Assembly (NCBI RefSeq): GCF_003015185.1
Contig: NZ_CP027861.1
Coordinates: 1-64,000 of the forward strand
DNA from: Ahniella affigens
Lineage (GTDB): Bacteria; Pseudomonadota; Gammaproteobacteria; Xanthomonadales; Ahniellaceae
DNA length: 64,000 bases
Direction of reading: 5' to 3'
The notes under the pieces are model-generated. The model saw nothing but the letters and a program-made list of their open reading frames with translations. It had not been told where the DNA came from and did not search any database. Of this stretch, positions 7,702-16,230 are shown one piece after another. Within the stretch, counting starts at the first letter, position 1. Each line of letters begins with the position of its first letter. The position numbers and the translations under genes were made by a program.

Positions 7702-9681
7702 TCACCGCAGGGCCTGTTTTCGCCAATTCGCGATTTGCATCGTCAGACTTGATGGAACAAATGAATCAAACCCCGGGTACTTCGCATCAAGGACTGCTTT
7801 CACGATGTCGTCTTTGCGACCGGCGAGCATCGCGTTGTAACGCTTCTCCCCGCCTTCCTGACCCCGCATCCAATCAGCGAACTTGCTTTGCTCCAAGAAA
7901 TCCTCAAGACCCGCCTTGGTATGCGCTTCGAGAAAGGCCTTGTCGATCAGGACATGACTGCTAAGGGCGCTTGGGCTGTCGTCAATCAAGAGTGCCGCCG
8001 CTGCACGACGATCCAATCGCCGGTTGGCGCCGGTTTCTGAAGGCTTGCGATCAAAGAGCGCGATTGCAGTTCGCTGCAGCGCTGCCTCAAGATCGGGCTG
8101 GCTCATCTGGGCGAGTGCCGCTGGAAGATGAGAGTGACCCTGTGAGCCTGTGCGCGGCTTGCCAGGGAGCTTCAGTTGCTTGAACACCGCTTCGGCGCCA
8201 TCCCGTCCAGTCTCGTCAGCAACGACGCGCGCAAGCGCATAGACAGCTAGCGCAAGCTGGCGTCTTGGATCAGAAGCCAGCTGAGCAGCAATCACCCGAC
8301 GGACTGTGGCTGCATGCTGGTCAACCACTGCCGCCGGACTCGCCTTGATCTGTGGTCTCTGCGGCTTCTTCGCCTTCACTGCCTTCTTCGCGGCAGCCTT
8401 GGTTGGGCGCTTCACGGTTGCCGCACCGTTTGCCCGGTCGGAACTGTCCTGCTCGTCACCTGCAGGACTTTCGTCTTCAGATACTCCCTGATCAATCGAC
8501 GCCAGGTGTCCCTGGTAGGCGGCGACCTTTTTGGCGTAACAAGGTGAGTCAAAGCACAGTGGTGCCTCGACGTGGCCAGTGGTCGGCCCGAGTAAGTCAT
8601 CCAAGATGGCACCTCGGTGCTTGCACGCGCGACAGGCGCCGAACTGTTCGGGACCGACGCCGTTCGGACCTTGGACGACCAGAGGAATGGCCCGGCCGGG
8701 CGGCTTCTCGGTGCGCAACGCTACGATGCCATAGTCTTCCCTCAAGCTCGACACCTTCAGTTGCAACGCCTTGTTCGTGTGCGCAGCAAAACAGGCTCGA
8801 TTGGTGCACCGAGCATCGCCGACATGGGTCTCAAATAGCTCGGCTTGAAGGCTGCTGTTCGAAGGGCAGGTATTGCAGCCCGCAGCGCTGCGATCAAAAG
8901 TGGCGTGGCTGAGCGGAAGCGAGAAGCCTTTCACCTGCTCCCGCAGTTCGTCAACGGCCATATTGCGTTCCAGTACGCGCGGCAGTGCTTTGTCTTGCAT
9001 CTCACGCGGAACAGTTGCGAGCAACTCGGCGTGTGCCAATGTGATCCTTTCCTCTCCCAAGGCATCCATGACTTGGTCTGAGCAGTGCAACAGGCGTAAG
9101 CGGTGGCGGAGCTTCTTTAGGCTCCAGCCGAGCGCATTGGCCGCACTTTCGTGATCACCCTCGTACAGATCGACGATATCCTGAGCGCTGAGGGCTTCAT
9201 CGGCAACAGACAGTTCGTCGCGACAGAGATTTTCGAGCAAGGCCAACAAGCGCGCATTCTGATCGTCCACGTCGCGCACGACGCACGGCAAGTCGTCGAA
9301 GCCGAGCTGCCGGCAGGCTCGGAAACGCCGCTCGCCAGTGACCAGTGCAAACCCAGGGCCGGATGGGTTCGGCCGGACCGTGATGGCCTGGATTAGGCCG
9401 TGCTCTTTGATCGAGTCAACCAGGCGCTCGAATGAGGACTTCCTAAATGTCCTGCGCGGATTGTGGCCAGGGAGGACGATGATCTGATTGAGTGGGATCC
9501 GAGTGATGGTTGCACTGATGTCATCTTGGGACACAGAACTGCTCCTAATTTTGCGGGCTCTGCGCTCGGACGGTTTCAGGATTGGCTTCCGAGTGCGTGT
9601 CTCATTGACGATTACCATCTGTTCGACGCATCGCAATTTCGCCACACTTATCGTGCGAGGCACGAACTGCGGCTGGTTCAC
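7702..9681 (-). CDS. PRTRC system ParB-family protein
   Basis: Large ParB-like protein of the PRTRC cassette. The ParB/sulfiredoxin domain (about residues 55-150) has NPRRTFRKSSFERLVDSIKEHGLIQAITVRP and TGERRFRACRQLG, the ParB boxes I and II that bind CTP in this family. A ParB-type HTH region follows (AANALGWSLKKLRHRLRLL). The middle holds cysteine clusters (CNTCPSN, CRACKHRG, CTNRACF) that probably bind zinc, and a basic Lys/Ala-rich linker. The frame opens with a GTG at 9681; an ATG at 9618 is the alternative start. Unusually it sits 18 bp after a pseudokinase gene inside the tra operon. Confidence 0.9.
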   Translation of the reverse strand: MNQPQFVPRTISVAKLRCVEQMVIVNETRTRKPILKPSERRARKIRSSSVSQDDISATITRIPLNQIIVLPGHNPRRTFRKSSFERLVDSIKEHGLIQAITVRPNPSGPGFALVTGERRFRACRQLGFDDLPCVVRDVDDQNARLLALLENLCRDELSVADEALSAQDIVDLYEGDHESAANALGWSLKKLRHRLRLLHCSDQVMDALGEERITLAHAELLATVPREMQDKALPRVLERNMAVDELREQVKGFSLPLSHATFDRSAAGCNTCPSNSSLQAELFETHVGDARCTNRACFAAHTNKALQLKVSSLREDYGIVALRTEKPPGRAIPLVVQGPNGVGPEQFGACRACKHRGAILDDLLGPTTGHVEAPLCFDSPCYAKKVAAYQGHLASIDQGVSEDESPAGDEQDSSDRANGAATVKRPTKAAAKKAVKAKKPQRPQIKASPAAVVDQHAATVRRVIAAQLASDPRRQLALAVYALARVVADETGRDGAEAVFKQLKLPGKPRTGSQGHSHLPAALAQMSQPDLEAALQRTAIALFDRKPSETGANRRLDRRAAAALLIDDSPSALSSHVLIDKAFLEAHTKAGLEDFLEQSKFADWMRGQEGGEKRYNAMLAGRKDDIVKAVLDAKYPGFDSFVPSSLTMQIANWRKQALR

Positions 9682-9699
9682 ATTGAGCTGAGCGCGTCG

Positions 9700-10515
9700 T
9701 TAGTTGAAGAGCTTGCGCCACCAATTCACCAAGGTATGGGTCTGGCCTCGCCCAATTGCATGACGCAGCGCTACAGCGAACTGGTTTGCATCTTTGAAGC
9801 GCCTGTGAACGTCGGTCGCGAGTGCGCGGGCGCAAACATCGCGGAGTGAGTTTGGTACGTGGCGGAGAAGTCGAGTACTGATCGCCGACTCGGTTCCTCC
9901 TGCCGCACCGGTCCAGCACAAGCGCAGCAGCGCCCCAAGCTGATAGACATCGGTTGCTGGCGTCAACCTTGAACCAAGCAGCCACTGTTCGGGAGCCGCC
10001 ACGGTGGCGTCGACCGGCAGCCGCGTGCACTCAGCCTGACCGTGCCGCAAATGACGTGATGTTCCGAGATCCAGGAGAATCGGCGCCGCGTCGCCGAGCA
10101 CGATGTTGCGTGGGGACAGTCGAAGGTGGACGATGCCATGGTGGTGCAGCAGTCCCACTGATTCGGCTAGGGAGGCGACAATACTCGCCGCCTCGACGGG
10201 GCTGCGTTGCCGATCATCAAATGGGCCGAGCAGCGTCCGACCAAAAGCGAGCGGCGTGACCACGTAGGGGACCTTGGCAAAGATGCCGGTGGCGAGCACT
10301 TCGAGGATCGTCGGAGAGGCAATGCTGATCCTGGCTGGGTCGAATCGATCCAAGTCTGGGTCGGACAGGAACTGGATTGCCACTGGCATCCGACTTGCGC
10401 GCTGAATTCCACGGTAAACCGGCCCATGGCTGCCTTCAGCCACGTGTTCGATGAGATCGAATGGACCCAATTTTGCCCGGGCGGGGACTGGGAGAGTGGC
10501 GGCAACTGCATTCAT
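9700..10515 (-). CDS. Protein kinase-fold protein, probable pseudokinase
   Basis: The sequence follows a Hanks-type Ser/Thr kinase: glycine loop AEGSHGPVY (26-34), beta-3 strand VAIQ (45-48), catalytic loop HLRLSPRN (130-137), DLG in place of DFG (149-151), APE (174-176) and the helix-F aspartate in ATDVYQLG (189). The beta-3 lysine is Gln and the HRD aspartate is Arg, so phosphotransfer is unlikely although the fold and the metal-binding Asp/Asn appear kept. It lies between traB (31 bp upstream) and PRTRC parB (18 bp downstream) in the same operon. A regulatory or scaffolding role for the T4SS or the PRTRC system is inference. Confidence 0.8.
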   Translation of the reverse strand: MNAVAATLPVPARAKLGPFDLIEHVAEGSHGPVYRGIQRASRMPVAIQFLSDPDLDRFDPARISIASPTILEVLATGIFAKVPYVVTPLAFGRTLLGPFDDRQRSPVEAASIVASLAESVGLLHHHGIVHLRLSPRNIVLGDAAPILLDLGTSRHLRHGQAECTRLPVDATVAAPEQWLLGSRLTPATDVYQLGALLRLCWTGAAGGTESAISTRLLRHVPNSLRDVCARALATDVHRRFKDANQFAVALRHAIGRGQTHTLVNWWRKLFN

Positions 10516-10546
10516 GACTGGCTCTCCGGTACCGATTTCTGTCCGT

Positions 10547-11659
10547 TCAACCTTGCTTCGGGCGCTCGACCATCTGAAGGTGAGCTCCGGTCACTAGCGC
10601 AAACGTCACCTCGCGAGCACTGGACACTTCCAGAATCGGCGAAAGCTGATCAGCCTTTTCAATGTAGAACTCTGCGACGCGATCGAGCGACGACGAGAGC
10701 CCTCTTCCGCCTGCCTGAGAAAGGACATCCCCACTGCCGGGCGTCACGAAGGTGGTGCCTTGGCCCAAAGCCTGGCTCGCACCCTCGGCGATGCCGGCCA
10801 GCGTGGCTAGACCAATTGCTCTGCCCTGTTTGCTGACAAGCTTGCCACGCAATCCAACTTTGCCATCCTCACCGACTGCAATTGCTTCGAGCTTGATGTC
10901 GAGGACGGCCCCATCCTGCCTAACACACGAGAGGTTCTCTGATCTCAACATGACGCGCTCGGACGAGAGATCGCCGTAGCCAGCTGCTGTCAGAAAGCAC
11001 TCTCGGACGTCAAAGCGGAAGCGATTGGGAAGGATCGCGTCATGCTTGATTCGGACCACAACGGGCTGAGGGTTGCGGATTGCGGCTGATGCTGTGCTGG
11101 CGTCGAGCCCGTAAAGCAGCTTGCCGGTGACCAACGTCCCTGCAGGCAAGTACGAGTCCGCTTCGGCTGCTTCGTCAGCCATCGCGGTTGGCTCGGTTGC
11201 TGGTTCAAGATCGTCCTCGATCGTTTGAAAAGCCGGTGGCGGTGGCAACGGTACCGGTGCTGGCGCGACCATTGCTTGCGGTGACGAAGCAGAAGAGCCG
11301 CCGGTGGCTGTCTTTGCCTCGCGCATGCCACGGAGCTCGTCCTGCAGCAACTGCAGCTCCGCTCGGAGTGACGCGACTTCTGGGTCCTCGGTCGGGACAG
11401 TGACAGGTTGGGCCTGACGCTGTTCTTCGACCGTCTTTCGAAGCTTGTCGAGCTCGGCTGAGATCGCTGAGAGGCCCAAGTCCTTCGGATTAGCTGGCGT
11501 GAGCACGTTCGCCACTGACTCGGGTCCCCTGTCCGGCACCGCCGGCTTGTCGCTTGAAAAAAGGACGACCGTCAGAGCGACACCCAAAAAGCCCACGCCG
11601 ACAATGGCGTTGCGCTTTCCTTGCGGGGTCAATTCCTCAAACTTCTTCCGAATGCTCAT
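10547..11659 (-). CDS. traB: TraB, T4SS core protein bridging inner and outer membranes
   Basis: VirB10-like protein. From the ATG at 11659 there is a short cytoplasmic N-terminus, one membrane helix (GVGFLGVALTVVLF), a coiled-coil stretch (LDKLRKTVEEQRQ to LQDELRGMREA), a proline-rich segment (APVPLPPPPAF), then the conserved beta-barrel region (LPAGTLVTGKLLYGLDAS to the C-terminus). The start overlaps the traK stop by 4 bp (ATGA), which is why the longer frame from 11770 is rejected. Order traL-E-K-B is the usual one. Confidence 0.93.
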   Translation of the reverse strand: MSIRKKFEELTPQGKRNAIVGVGFLGVALTVVLFSSDKPAVPDRGPESVANVLTPANPKDLGLSAISAELDKLRKTVEEQRQAQPVTVPTEDPEVASLRAELQLLQDELRGMREAKTATGGSSASSPQAMVAPAPVPLPPPPAFQTIEDDLEPATEPTAMADEAAEADSYLPAGTLVTGKLLYGLDASTASAAIRNPQPVVVRIKHDAILPNRFRFDVRECFLTAAGYGDLSSERVMLRSENLSCVRQDGAVLDIKLEAIAVGEDGKVGLRGKLVSKQGRAIGLATLAGIAEGASQALGQGTTFVTPGSGDVLSQAGGRGLSSSLDRVAEFYIEKADQLSPILEVSSAREVTFALVTGAHLQMVERPKQG

Positions 11660-12633
11660 TCCGTTGACTCCACGAGTGACGGTCTGGCGCGGGCGCCAGA
11701 CAAGGCAGGGGTTCGATAAACAAACATGAGCTCTGCGCTTCCTGATGGCGGCAGGAGCGCCGATGGCCACATGGCGATGGCTGCTACGTCGCGATCTGCG
11801 CAGGAGGCCTCGTCAAGCTCCAAGACGCCAGATGATGTGTTCTCAATGCGAGCGATCACCACCATCATTTCGCCACCAGTCACCACTTGGGATGGCACGA
11901 AGGCGAGACCAGGTACCGCGCAGCGCGGTGCGGGATACAGGTCCGGCTCAAATGCTGACAGCGAATATCCGGGTGGAATCTCGCCGGTTGCAAGGTCCCT
12001 CAACAGGGACCGGAGAGCTAGAATGTGGGACGGCGCTTTGCCTCGCGAAATTGGGCCGGCAGCGGCGACGTAGCCAGGTACCGACAACTCGACCTGGACC
12101 GGTGGAACATCAGGATGCGGCCGGATCAATAACCCGATCGTGCGCCGTGGATCCGATTGGTCTTCGATATACAGTGCGAACGGCGTGGTGTCGGTCGGTG
12201 AGACGTAGATGACCTCGCCTTGCTTGCGGACCGTCGCGGTAGATTGGTGTTGGATGCGGATTGCCTTGAATGGCGCAACGAATCTATTGACCTGTCCAAG
12301 TCCGACCGAGATGGACACAGTGCGTCCGAACTCGACATCCACTTTCGGCTTCGGCACCGTTGGTGCAACCAACGGCCTGCCTGGAGAGCTTGGGACAGCG
12401 GTGCCAAGCCTGGCACGCTCCTCGGCTACCAGGCGATCAATGTCATCCAGGTCGAGTTGCGCTCCTGGTTGGGAGATTGTTGCTGTCCCTGTCGTCGTAC
12501 TGCTCTGCGTTTTCGAATTAGCCGCAGGCTGGCTCTGGAGTTTGATCGGCAGGCCAGGCACTGCCATCTGGTCCGCCCGTGCTGTGGAGTTGGCCAACGC
12601 CAACGTAACGAATAGGGCAAAAAGTGTGCGCAT
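11656..12633 (-). CDS. traK: TraK, secretin-like T4SS outer-membrane-associated protein
   Basis: VirB9-like secreted protein of the core complex. Starting at the ATG at 12633, it has a signal peptide MRTLFALFVTLALANSTARA. A variable, Gln/Thr-rich linker leads into the TraK domain (VSISVGLGQVNRFVAPFKAIRI), typical of the family. The C-terminal part has CAVPGLAFVPSQVVTGGEMMVV. A purine run GGATGGAG precedes this start; the in-frame ATG at 12645 is also possible. It lies between traE and traB and is translationally coupled to traB. Confidence 0.92.
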   Translation of the reverse strand: MRTLFALFVTLALANSTARADQMAVPGLPIKLQSQPAANSKTQSSTTTGTATISQPGAQLDLDDIDRLVAEERARLGTAVPSSPGRPLVAPTVPKPKVDVEFGRTVSISVGLGQVNRFVAPFKAIRIQHQSTATVRKQGEVIYVSPTDTTPFALYIEDQSDPRRTIGLLIRPHPDVPPVQVELSVPGYVAAAGPISRGKAPSHILALRSLLRDLATGEIPPGYSLSAFEPDLYPAPRCAVPGLAFVPSQVVTGGEMMVVIARIENTSSGVLELDEASCADRDVAAIAMWPSALLPPSGSAELMFVYRTPALSGARARPSLVESTE

Positions 12634-12650
12634 GGCTCCATCCATTGGTC

Positions 12651-13226
12651 TTAGCGATTGACGGTGAGGCGACTGTGATCATCGGAAACCGACAGCGCGT
12701 CCAGCATCGGCTGATGCCCCACTACGACAAATTTGAGTCGGAAAGTCCGGTAGGTCTGTTGCTCTACGGCGGTGACACCTCGTGTGATGAGCAATCCGCC
12801 GATCTCGACGGTGTCGGTCTTGGCGTCATACGACGCATCCGTAGCCTGGAAATTGGTGGTCAGTTGCTCTTCGCGAATCTTGATTGCTTCCTGCTGCAGG
12901 TTTTGCAGGTAGGTCTGATACGCCCTTGGTGTTACAAAGCGGCCGATGGCACGCTCAACAAATGCAGCATTATTCGGACTTACGTTCCCCAACAGCCCAG
13001 AAATGTAGAGGCCAAAGGCCAGCTTGGTCTCCTGTGAAGCGTCAGCGTCCTGGATAACGAGTTCGTCCGCACTGGCTGACGGCGGCAGATGAATCGTAAT
13101 GTCTCGATTGACGGCGGCAACCGCCAGCAGGAGATTGAGCACTACGGATACGCATAGGGCGATCTTCGTCCAGGTCGCGGCCCGAAGCTGCTCACGGCTC
13201 TTTGCGAGAAAGTCAGCGGCGCGCAT
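12651..13226 (-). CDS. traE: TraE, inner-membrane T4SS protein (VirB5/VirB8-like position)
   Basis: Bitopic inner-membrane protein needed for pilus assembly. The ATG at 13226 begins MRAADFLAKSREQLRAAT, followed by one membrane helix (IALCVSVVLNLLLAVAAV) and a periplasmic domain with the conserved FVTPRAYQTYLQNLQQEA and later QTYRTFRLKFVV. The start is two bases after the traL stop. The longer frame from 13304 would overlap traL and is rejected. About 190 residues is the usual TraE size. Confidence 0.92.
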   Translation of the reverse strand: MRAADFLAKSREQLRAATWTKIALCVSVVLNLLLAVAAVNRDITIHLPPSASADELVIQDADASQETKLAFGLYISGLLGNVSPNNAAFVERAIGRFVTPRAYQTYLQNLQQEAIKIREEQLTTNFQATDASYDAKTDTVEIGGLLITRGVTAVEQQTYRTFRLKFVVVGHQPMLDALSVSDDHSRLTVNR

Positions 13227-13228
13227 GG

Positions 13229-13513
13229 TCAGAGCGGGTAGATTGCGCGAACGAACGGGAACTTGGCGAGCCGACCTCTGGCGCCGCCGAATCCATACCA
13301 CCACAGCATATGCAACAAATAGCCATCGGGCCGGGCGTTGCGGAACTTCCGCGTGACATACACAAGCGCGATCGCAGCAAGAATACTGACGACCAGGAAA
13401 TTGAATGCAATTCCGGCGCCGATCATGCAGACGGCTGGGGCAGCCTCGTCGGCGCGCAAGAACAGAAATTGGGTCGGGACATCGACCATCGTGGGAATTC
13501 TGGAATCGGACAT
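13229..13513 (-). CDS. traL: TraL, small inner-membrane T4SS protein
   Basis: A 94-residue protein starting MSDSRIPTMVDVPTQFLFLRADE, with a hydrophobic pair of helices (VCMIGAGIAFNFLVVSILAAIALVYV) and a C-terminal FGGARGRLAKFPFVRAIYPL, which matches TraL of F-type systems. A strong ribosome-binding site AGGAGG precedes the ATG at 13513. It is the first gene after promoter module B, with a predicted leader of about 15 nt. Confidence 0.93.
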   Translation of the reverse strand: MSDSRIPTMVDVPTQFLFLRADEAAPAVCMIGAGIAFNFLVVSILAAIALVYVTRKFRNARPDGYLLHMLWWYGFGGARGRLAKFPFVRAIYPL

Positions 13514-13534
13514 GACACCTCCTGTGGTGGAGAG

Positions 13535-13588
13535 ATGCTACGCCCCGTCGTCAGTAGCGCTCCCGCGCAAACCGAGGGTTTTTTCCGT
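13535..13588 (-). promoter_or_regulatory. Promoter module B for the traL-to-PRTRC ThiF operon
   Basis: Minus strand: half site TTTGCGCG at 13564-13571 with a weaker partner half at 13581-13588 across a 9-bp spacer, then GGGAG, 19 nt, and -10 TAGCAT (13535-13540). The gene-proximal half is well kept while the distal half is degenerate. The predicted start site is near 13528. Confidence 0.72.
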
Positions 13589-13638
13589 CTTTTCCGCTGA
13601 TCACCGGGCGCAAACGATCACTTGGCCCTAGGCTGAGT

Positions 13639-14187
13639 TCAAAATGTCTGGGAGCTACCCAACCGCTCGGTAATCGTGGCGCGCTTGACCAATTCTTCGG
13701 TGGTCACGTTCGCAAGCAAGCTCCTCAGCCGGCCATCCTGGTTACCTGAACCACGCGACAGCTGTTGACGGAACACAGACACCACAAAGGCGCTTGCGGT
13801 GGGTGAGAGCGTGGTGAGGCGAATTGCATGCACAATCCCAGTGTCAGCGCAGACTAGGATCGTCTGAACGGTCATTCTGGTGCCTGGCGGATAGTCGCCG
13901 CGAACGTCAAGGGCTTGCTTTGCAGGAACCAGTGTGATGTCCACAGACCCATCCATCCACTGCCCGTCGCCCCACTTCGTCGCAATCATGAAGATGTCGT
14001 CTACGTGATAGAGCGCAATCCAGTGAGCCCCGCGGCGAACATCGGATATTTCTTGCTTCGTCGGTGCCTTGATGAACAGGCGGATTTCCAAGCCGCTTTG
14101 CCGGGGGTTGATATCGATCGTCTCCGGCCACTCGGTGCGATCCGGGTGGTACAGCTGGCCAACGGCAATCGCATGAATCTCACTCAT
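13639..14187 (-). CDS. Uncharacterised protein downstream of the traI-traD cluster
   Basis: A 182-residue soluble protein without recognised domain, starting MSEIHAIAVGQLYHPD. It has no signal peptide or membrane helix. The C-terminal half (GRLRSLLANVTTEELVKRATITERLG) is helical and charged. It lies between the TnpB element and promoter module B, on the same strand as the tra genes. A perfect 19-bp palindrome lies about 95 bp upstream of its start. No function can be given. Confidence 0.65.
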   Translation of the reverse strand: MSEIHAIAVGQLYHPDRTEWPETIDINPRQSGLEIRLFIKAPTKQEISDVRRGAHWIALYHVDDIFMIATKWGDGQWMDGSVDITLVPAKQALDVRGDYPPGTRMTVQTILVCADTGIVHAIRLTTLSPTASAFVVSVFRQQLSRGSGNQDGRLRSLLANVTTEELVKRATITERLGSSQTF

Positions 14188-14280
14188 GGGAGCTACTTCG
14201 CTTCGAGGACTGACAGGACCGCGCGATGGGCTGGCTACGACCAGGGATCGACGGCGCGCACTCGGGGATCGACTTTGACG

Positions 14281-14299
14281 ACCTACCCGACGGGTAGGT
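14281..14299. promoter_or_regulatory. Perfect 19-bp palindrome, candidate operator
   Basis: ACCTACCCGACGGGTAGGT has two 9-bp arms around a single base. It lies in the gap upstream of the minus-strand gene starting at 14187 and downstream of a 61-residue ORF. There is no T-tract, so it looks more like a repressor site than a terminator. No second copy was noticed in the window. Confidence 0.4.
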
Positions 14300-14339
14300 G
14301 CATTCTAGCTTCGGGAACACGGCCAGGGGGATCGATCAA

Positions 14340-14525
14340 TCAACTATTGGCCAAGTCATCACCGATCACTCGGGCGAGACGCGCCATAGCAGTTGGGTCA
14401 GTATTCGCAAGAACCTGGACGTCGCACAGCTGATTGGTCGAACACATCACTAACCAGCACTCCTGGCCAGCCTTCCAACAATCCTGCAATACGGAGAGCG
14501 CCTCAGTGAGTGCTCGGAGTCTCAT
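14340..14525 (-). CDS. Small uncharacterised protein (61 aa)
   Basis: The ATG at 14525 overlaps the tnpB stop by 4 bp (ATGA). The product, MRLRALTEALSVLQDCWKAGQECWLVMC..., has three Cys and two Trp and resembles no family I know. It may be a resident gene whose upstream region was replaced by the TnpB element, or a chance frame. The next gene starts 150 bp downstream. Confidence 0.4.
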   Translation of the reverse strand: MRLRALTEALSVLQDCWKAGQECWLVMCSTNQLCDVQVLANTDPTAMARLARVIGDDLANS

Positions 14526-15946
14526 CCAGACCCCACAGCAACCCGATCCGTTCGGGTCTTGCGGGGTCGGCTCAGGCGCTTCGGCCTTGCGGCTCTTGCA
14601 CCTAAGTTTTCGTCGGTGGGTTCACGCTTCCGCGAGGTCGGCAGTCCGTCTGGCGATGTTCTGCCAAGCGCTGCCGCGGCCTCTCCGCGTGCGTCACTTT
14701 CCCCGCTCCTCGGGGTAGCCGGCGACGACGCTGCGATCAGCCGCAGCGCCTCGGTCCGGATGTTTTTCGCCGCGTTCTCGTCGCGGTCGTGTTCCATGCC
14801 ACAGGCCGGACAGACCCAGCGGCGGTCCTTCAGTTTCAGGGCGGCGTGAATGGCACCACACGCGCCACAGGTCTTGCTGCTCGCGTAGAACCGATTCACC
14901 GCGATCAGCTTGCGCCCGTGCCACCCGGCTTTGTAGGTGAGCTGCCGGCGCAGTTCACCGAGTGCAGCGTCGGCGACCGAGCGACGAAAGGCCTTGCGGC
15001 CCATGCCCCGGCTCATAGCCTTGACCGCGAGGTCCTCAATGCCGATGACCTGTGCCTCGCGCACCACGGCCGCACTGGCTTGGTGTAAGGCGTCACGGCG
15101 CAGGTCGGCCACCTGCGCGTGCAAACGCCCAATCTGCCGCTGCGTCTTGCGCCGACGATTCGAACAGCCGAGCCGTACGCCCTTCGGGCAAGGCTTGGTG
15201 GGATCCAGACCCTGGGCACGCATTTGCGTCTCGATCTGCCGCGACTGCCGCCTCTGGTAGCGGCGCAACCTGGCCTGCTTGCTGGCCAGCGCCTTGGGCG
15301 CCGGAACGCGGCGAGTGACGTGACCATCGGCGATGACTAGGAGATCCCTCAGTCCAGCGTCCAGACCGACCGCACCAACGGCGGGAGCATGAACTACCGG
15401 TCGCGCAATGCCATCGGCGGTGACGGCACCGTGCCAGCGTCCGGCACTGTCACGCGACAGCGCGATACTACGCAGACGGCCATTGAGTGCTTCGGTGCGG
15501 CGTAGCTTCAGACTGCCAAGGCCAGGCAGATCGACAGTCGCCCACCGGCCACCGGTGTCTCGTACCTGCCGGCGGCGCTGGTCAAGGGTGAAGCGCACCG
15601 AAGCATTTCCACCGCGGCGTTTGAACCGGGGATAGGCCGCGCGCTTCGCGAAGAAGTTCGCAAACGCCCGCTCCTGATCGCGCAGCACCTGGTTGAACGG
15701 GTCTCGCGGCAAGGCCGCGAGCCAGGGACGCTCCGGGTCGCGCCGGTATTCGGTGAACTCGCGCGAAAGGGAGACCCAGTTCAAGCGCTCGCCCCGCTCG
15801 CGGTACGCGCTGGTTCGCTTGGCCAGCGACCAGTTCCACACGTGCCGGGTGGCACCGGCCAGCTGCGCGAGCAAGCGCGCTTGCTCGGGGGTCGGGTAGG
15901 CCCGCATGCGATAGGCGCGGGAAAGTGTCGACGATGTATCAGTCAT
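14522..15946 (-). CDS. tnpB: TnpB, RNA-guided RuvC nuclease (transposon-encoded)
   Basis: From the ATG at 15946 (MTDTSSTLSRAYRMRAYPTPEQ) the protein has the TnpB N-terminal helix-turn-helix and wedge region. The RuvC active site follows: VGLDAGLRDLLV (first Asp), IGIEDLAVKAM (Glu) and HDRDENAAKNI (last Asp). Between them is a four-cysteine zinc finger (CGACG, CPACG). All catalytic residues are present, so the nuclease is probably active. TnpB cuts DNA next to a target-adjacent motif, guided by an omega RNA. The C-terminal tail is Arg/Ser-rich, as usual. The start at 16039 would add an unconserved 31-residue extension. Confidence 0.9.
   Translation of the reverse strand: MTDTSSTLSRAYRMRAYPTPEQARLLAQLAGATRHVWNWSLAKRTSAYRERGERLNWVSLSREFTEYRRDPERPWLAALPRDPFNQVLRDQERAFANFFAKRAAYPRFKRRGGNASVRFTLDQRRRQVRDTGGRWATVDLPGLGSLKLRRTEALNGRLRSIALSRDSAGRWHGAVTADGIARPVVHAPAVGAVGLDAGLRDLLVIADGHVTRRVPAPKALASKQARLRRYQRRQSRQIETQMRAQGLDPTKPCPKGVRLGCSNRRRKTQRQIGRLHAQVADLRRDALHQASAAVVREAQVIGIEDLAVKAMSRGMGRKAFRRSVADAALGELRRQLTYKAGWHGRKLIAVNRFYASSKTCGACGAIHAALKLKDRRWVCPACGMEHDRDENAAKNIRTEALRLIAASSPATPRSGESDARGEAAAALGRTSPDGLPTSRKREPTDENLGARAARPKRLSRPRKTRTDRVAVGSG
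14524..14660 (-). ncRNA. Putative omega RNA overlapping the tnpB 3' end
   Basis: In this family the guide RNA is transcribed from the 3' part of tnpB through the right end. Here the last codons contain a GC-rich imperfect stem (about 14528-14567). The exact ends and guide segment cannot be set from one copy. This is inference from the family. Confidence 0.3.
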
Positions 15947-16230
15947 GCCCAAAGCATCGCCCGAATTCGTCGCACCGGGTGAGACAGCGCACCACAAAGC
16001 CGTCGGCCGTCCGCCTCTCTGCGCCGCATCGCCCGCCAATTGATGGCTGGCGACATTACGCTCCGCAATGACTCTCGCGCCGGCGGGGTCTTCGTCATCC
16101 CTGACTCATGCATGGTGTACTCGTCCGTTCTCAACGTGCAGGGTTCGGGTCCGCGCATAGTTTGCATCCAGGTACTGCTCACTCCCACCCTCGCCTGCGA
16201 ATGAGTGGTCCGCAAGTTCGGCGCTTCTGT

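Larger units (their letters stand above)
14522..16110 (-). mobile_element. IS200/IS605-superfamily element carrying only tnpB (IS1341-like)
   Basis: A solitary tnpB without a tnpA, typical of the IS1341 group. An imperfect hairpin with arms GACCCC..ACCCGA and TCGGGT..GGGGTC lies at about 14528-14567 at the 3' end of the gene, where these elements have their right-end structure and the guide RNA. The left boundary is not resolved; the interval to about 16110 is the gene-free DNA upstream of tnpB. It separates DUF4400 from the two small genes before traL. Confidence 0.6.
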
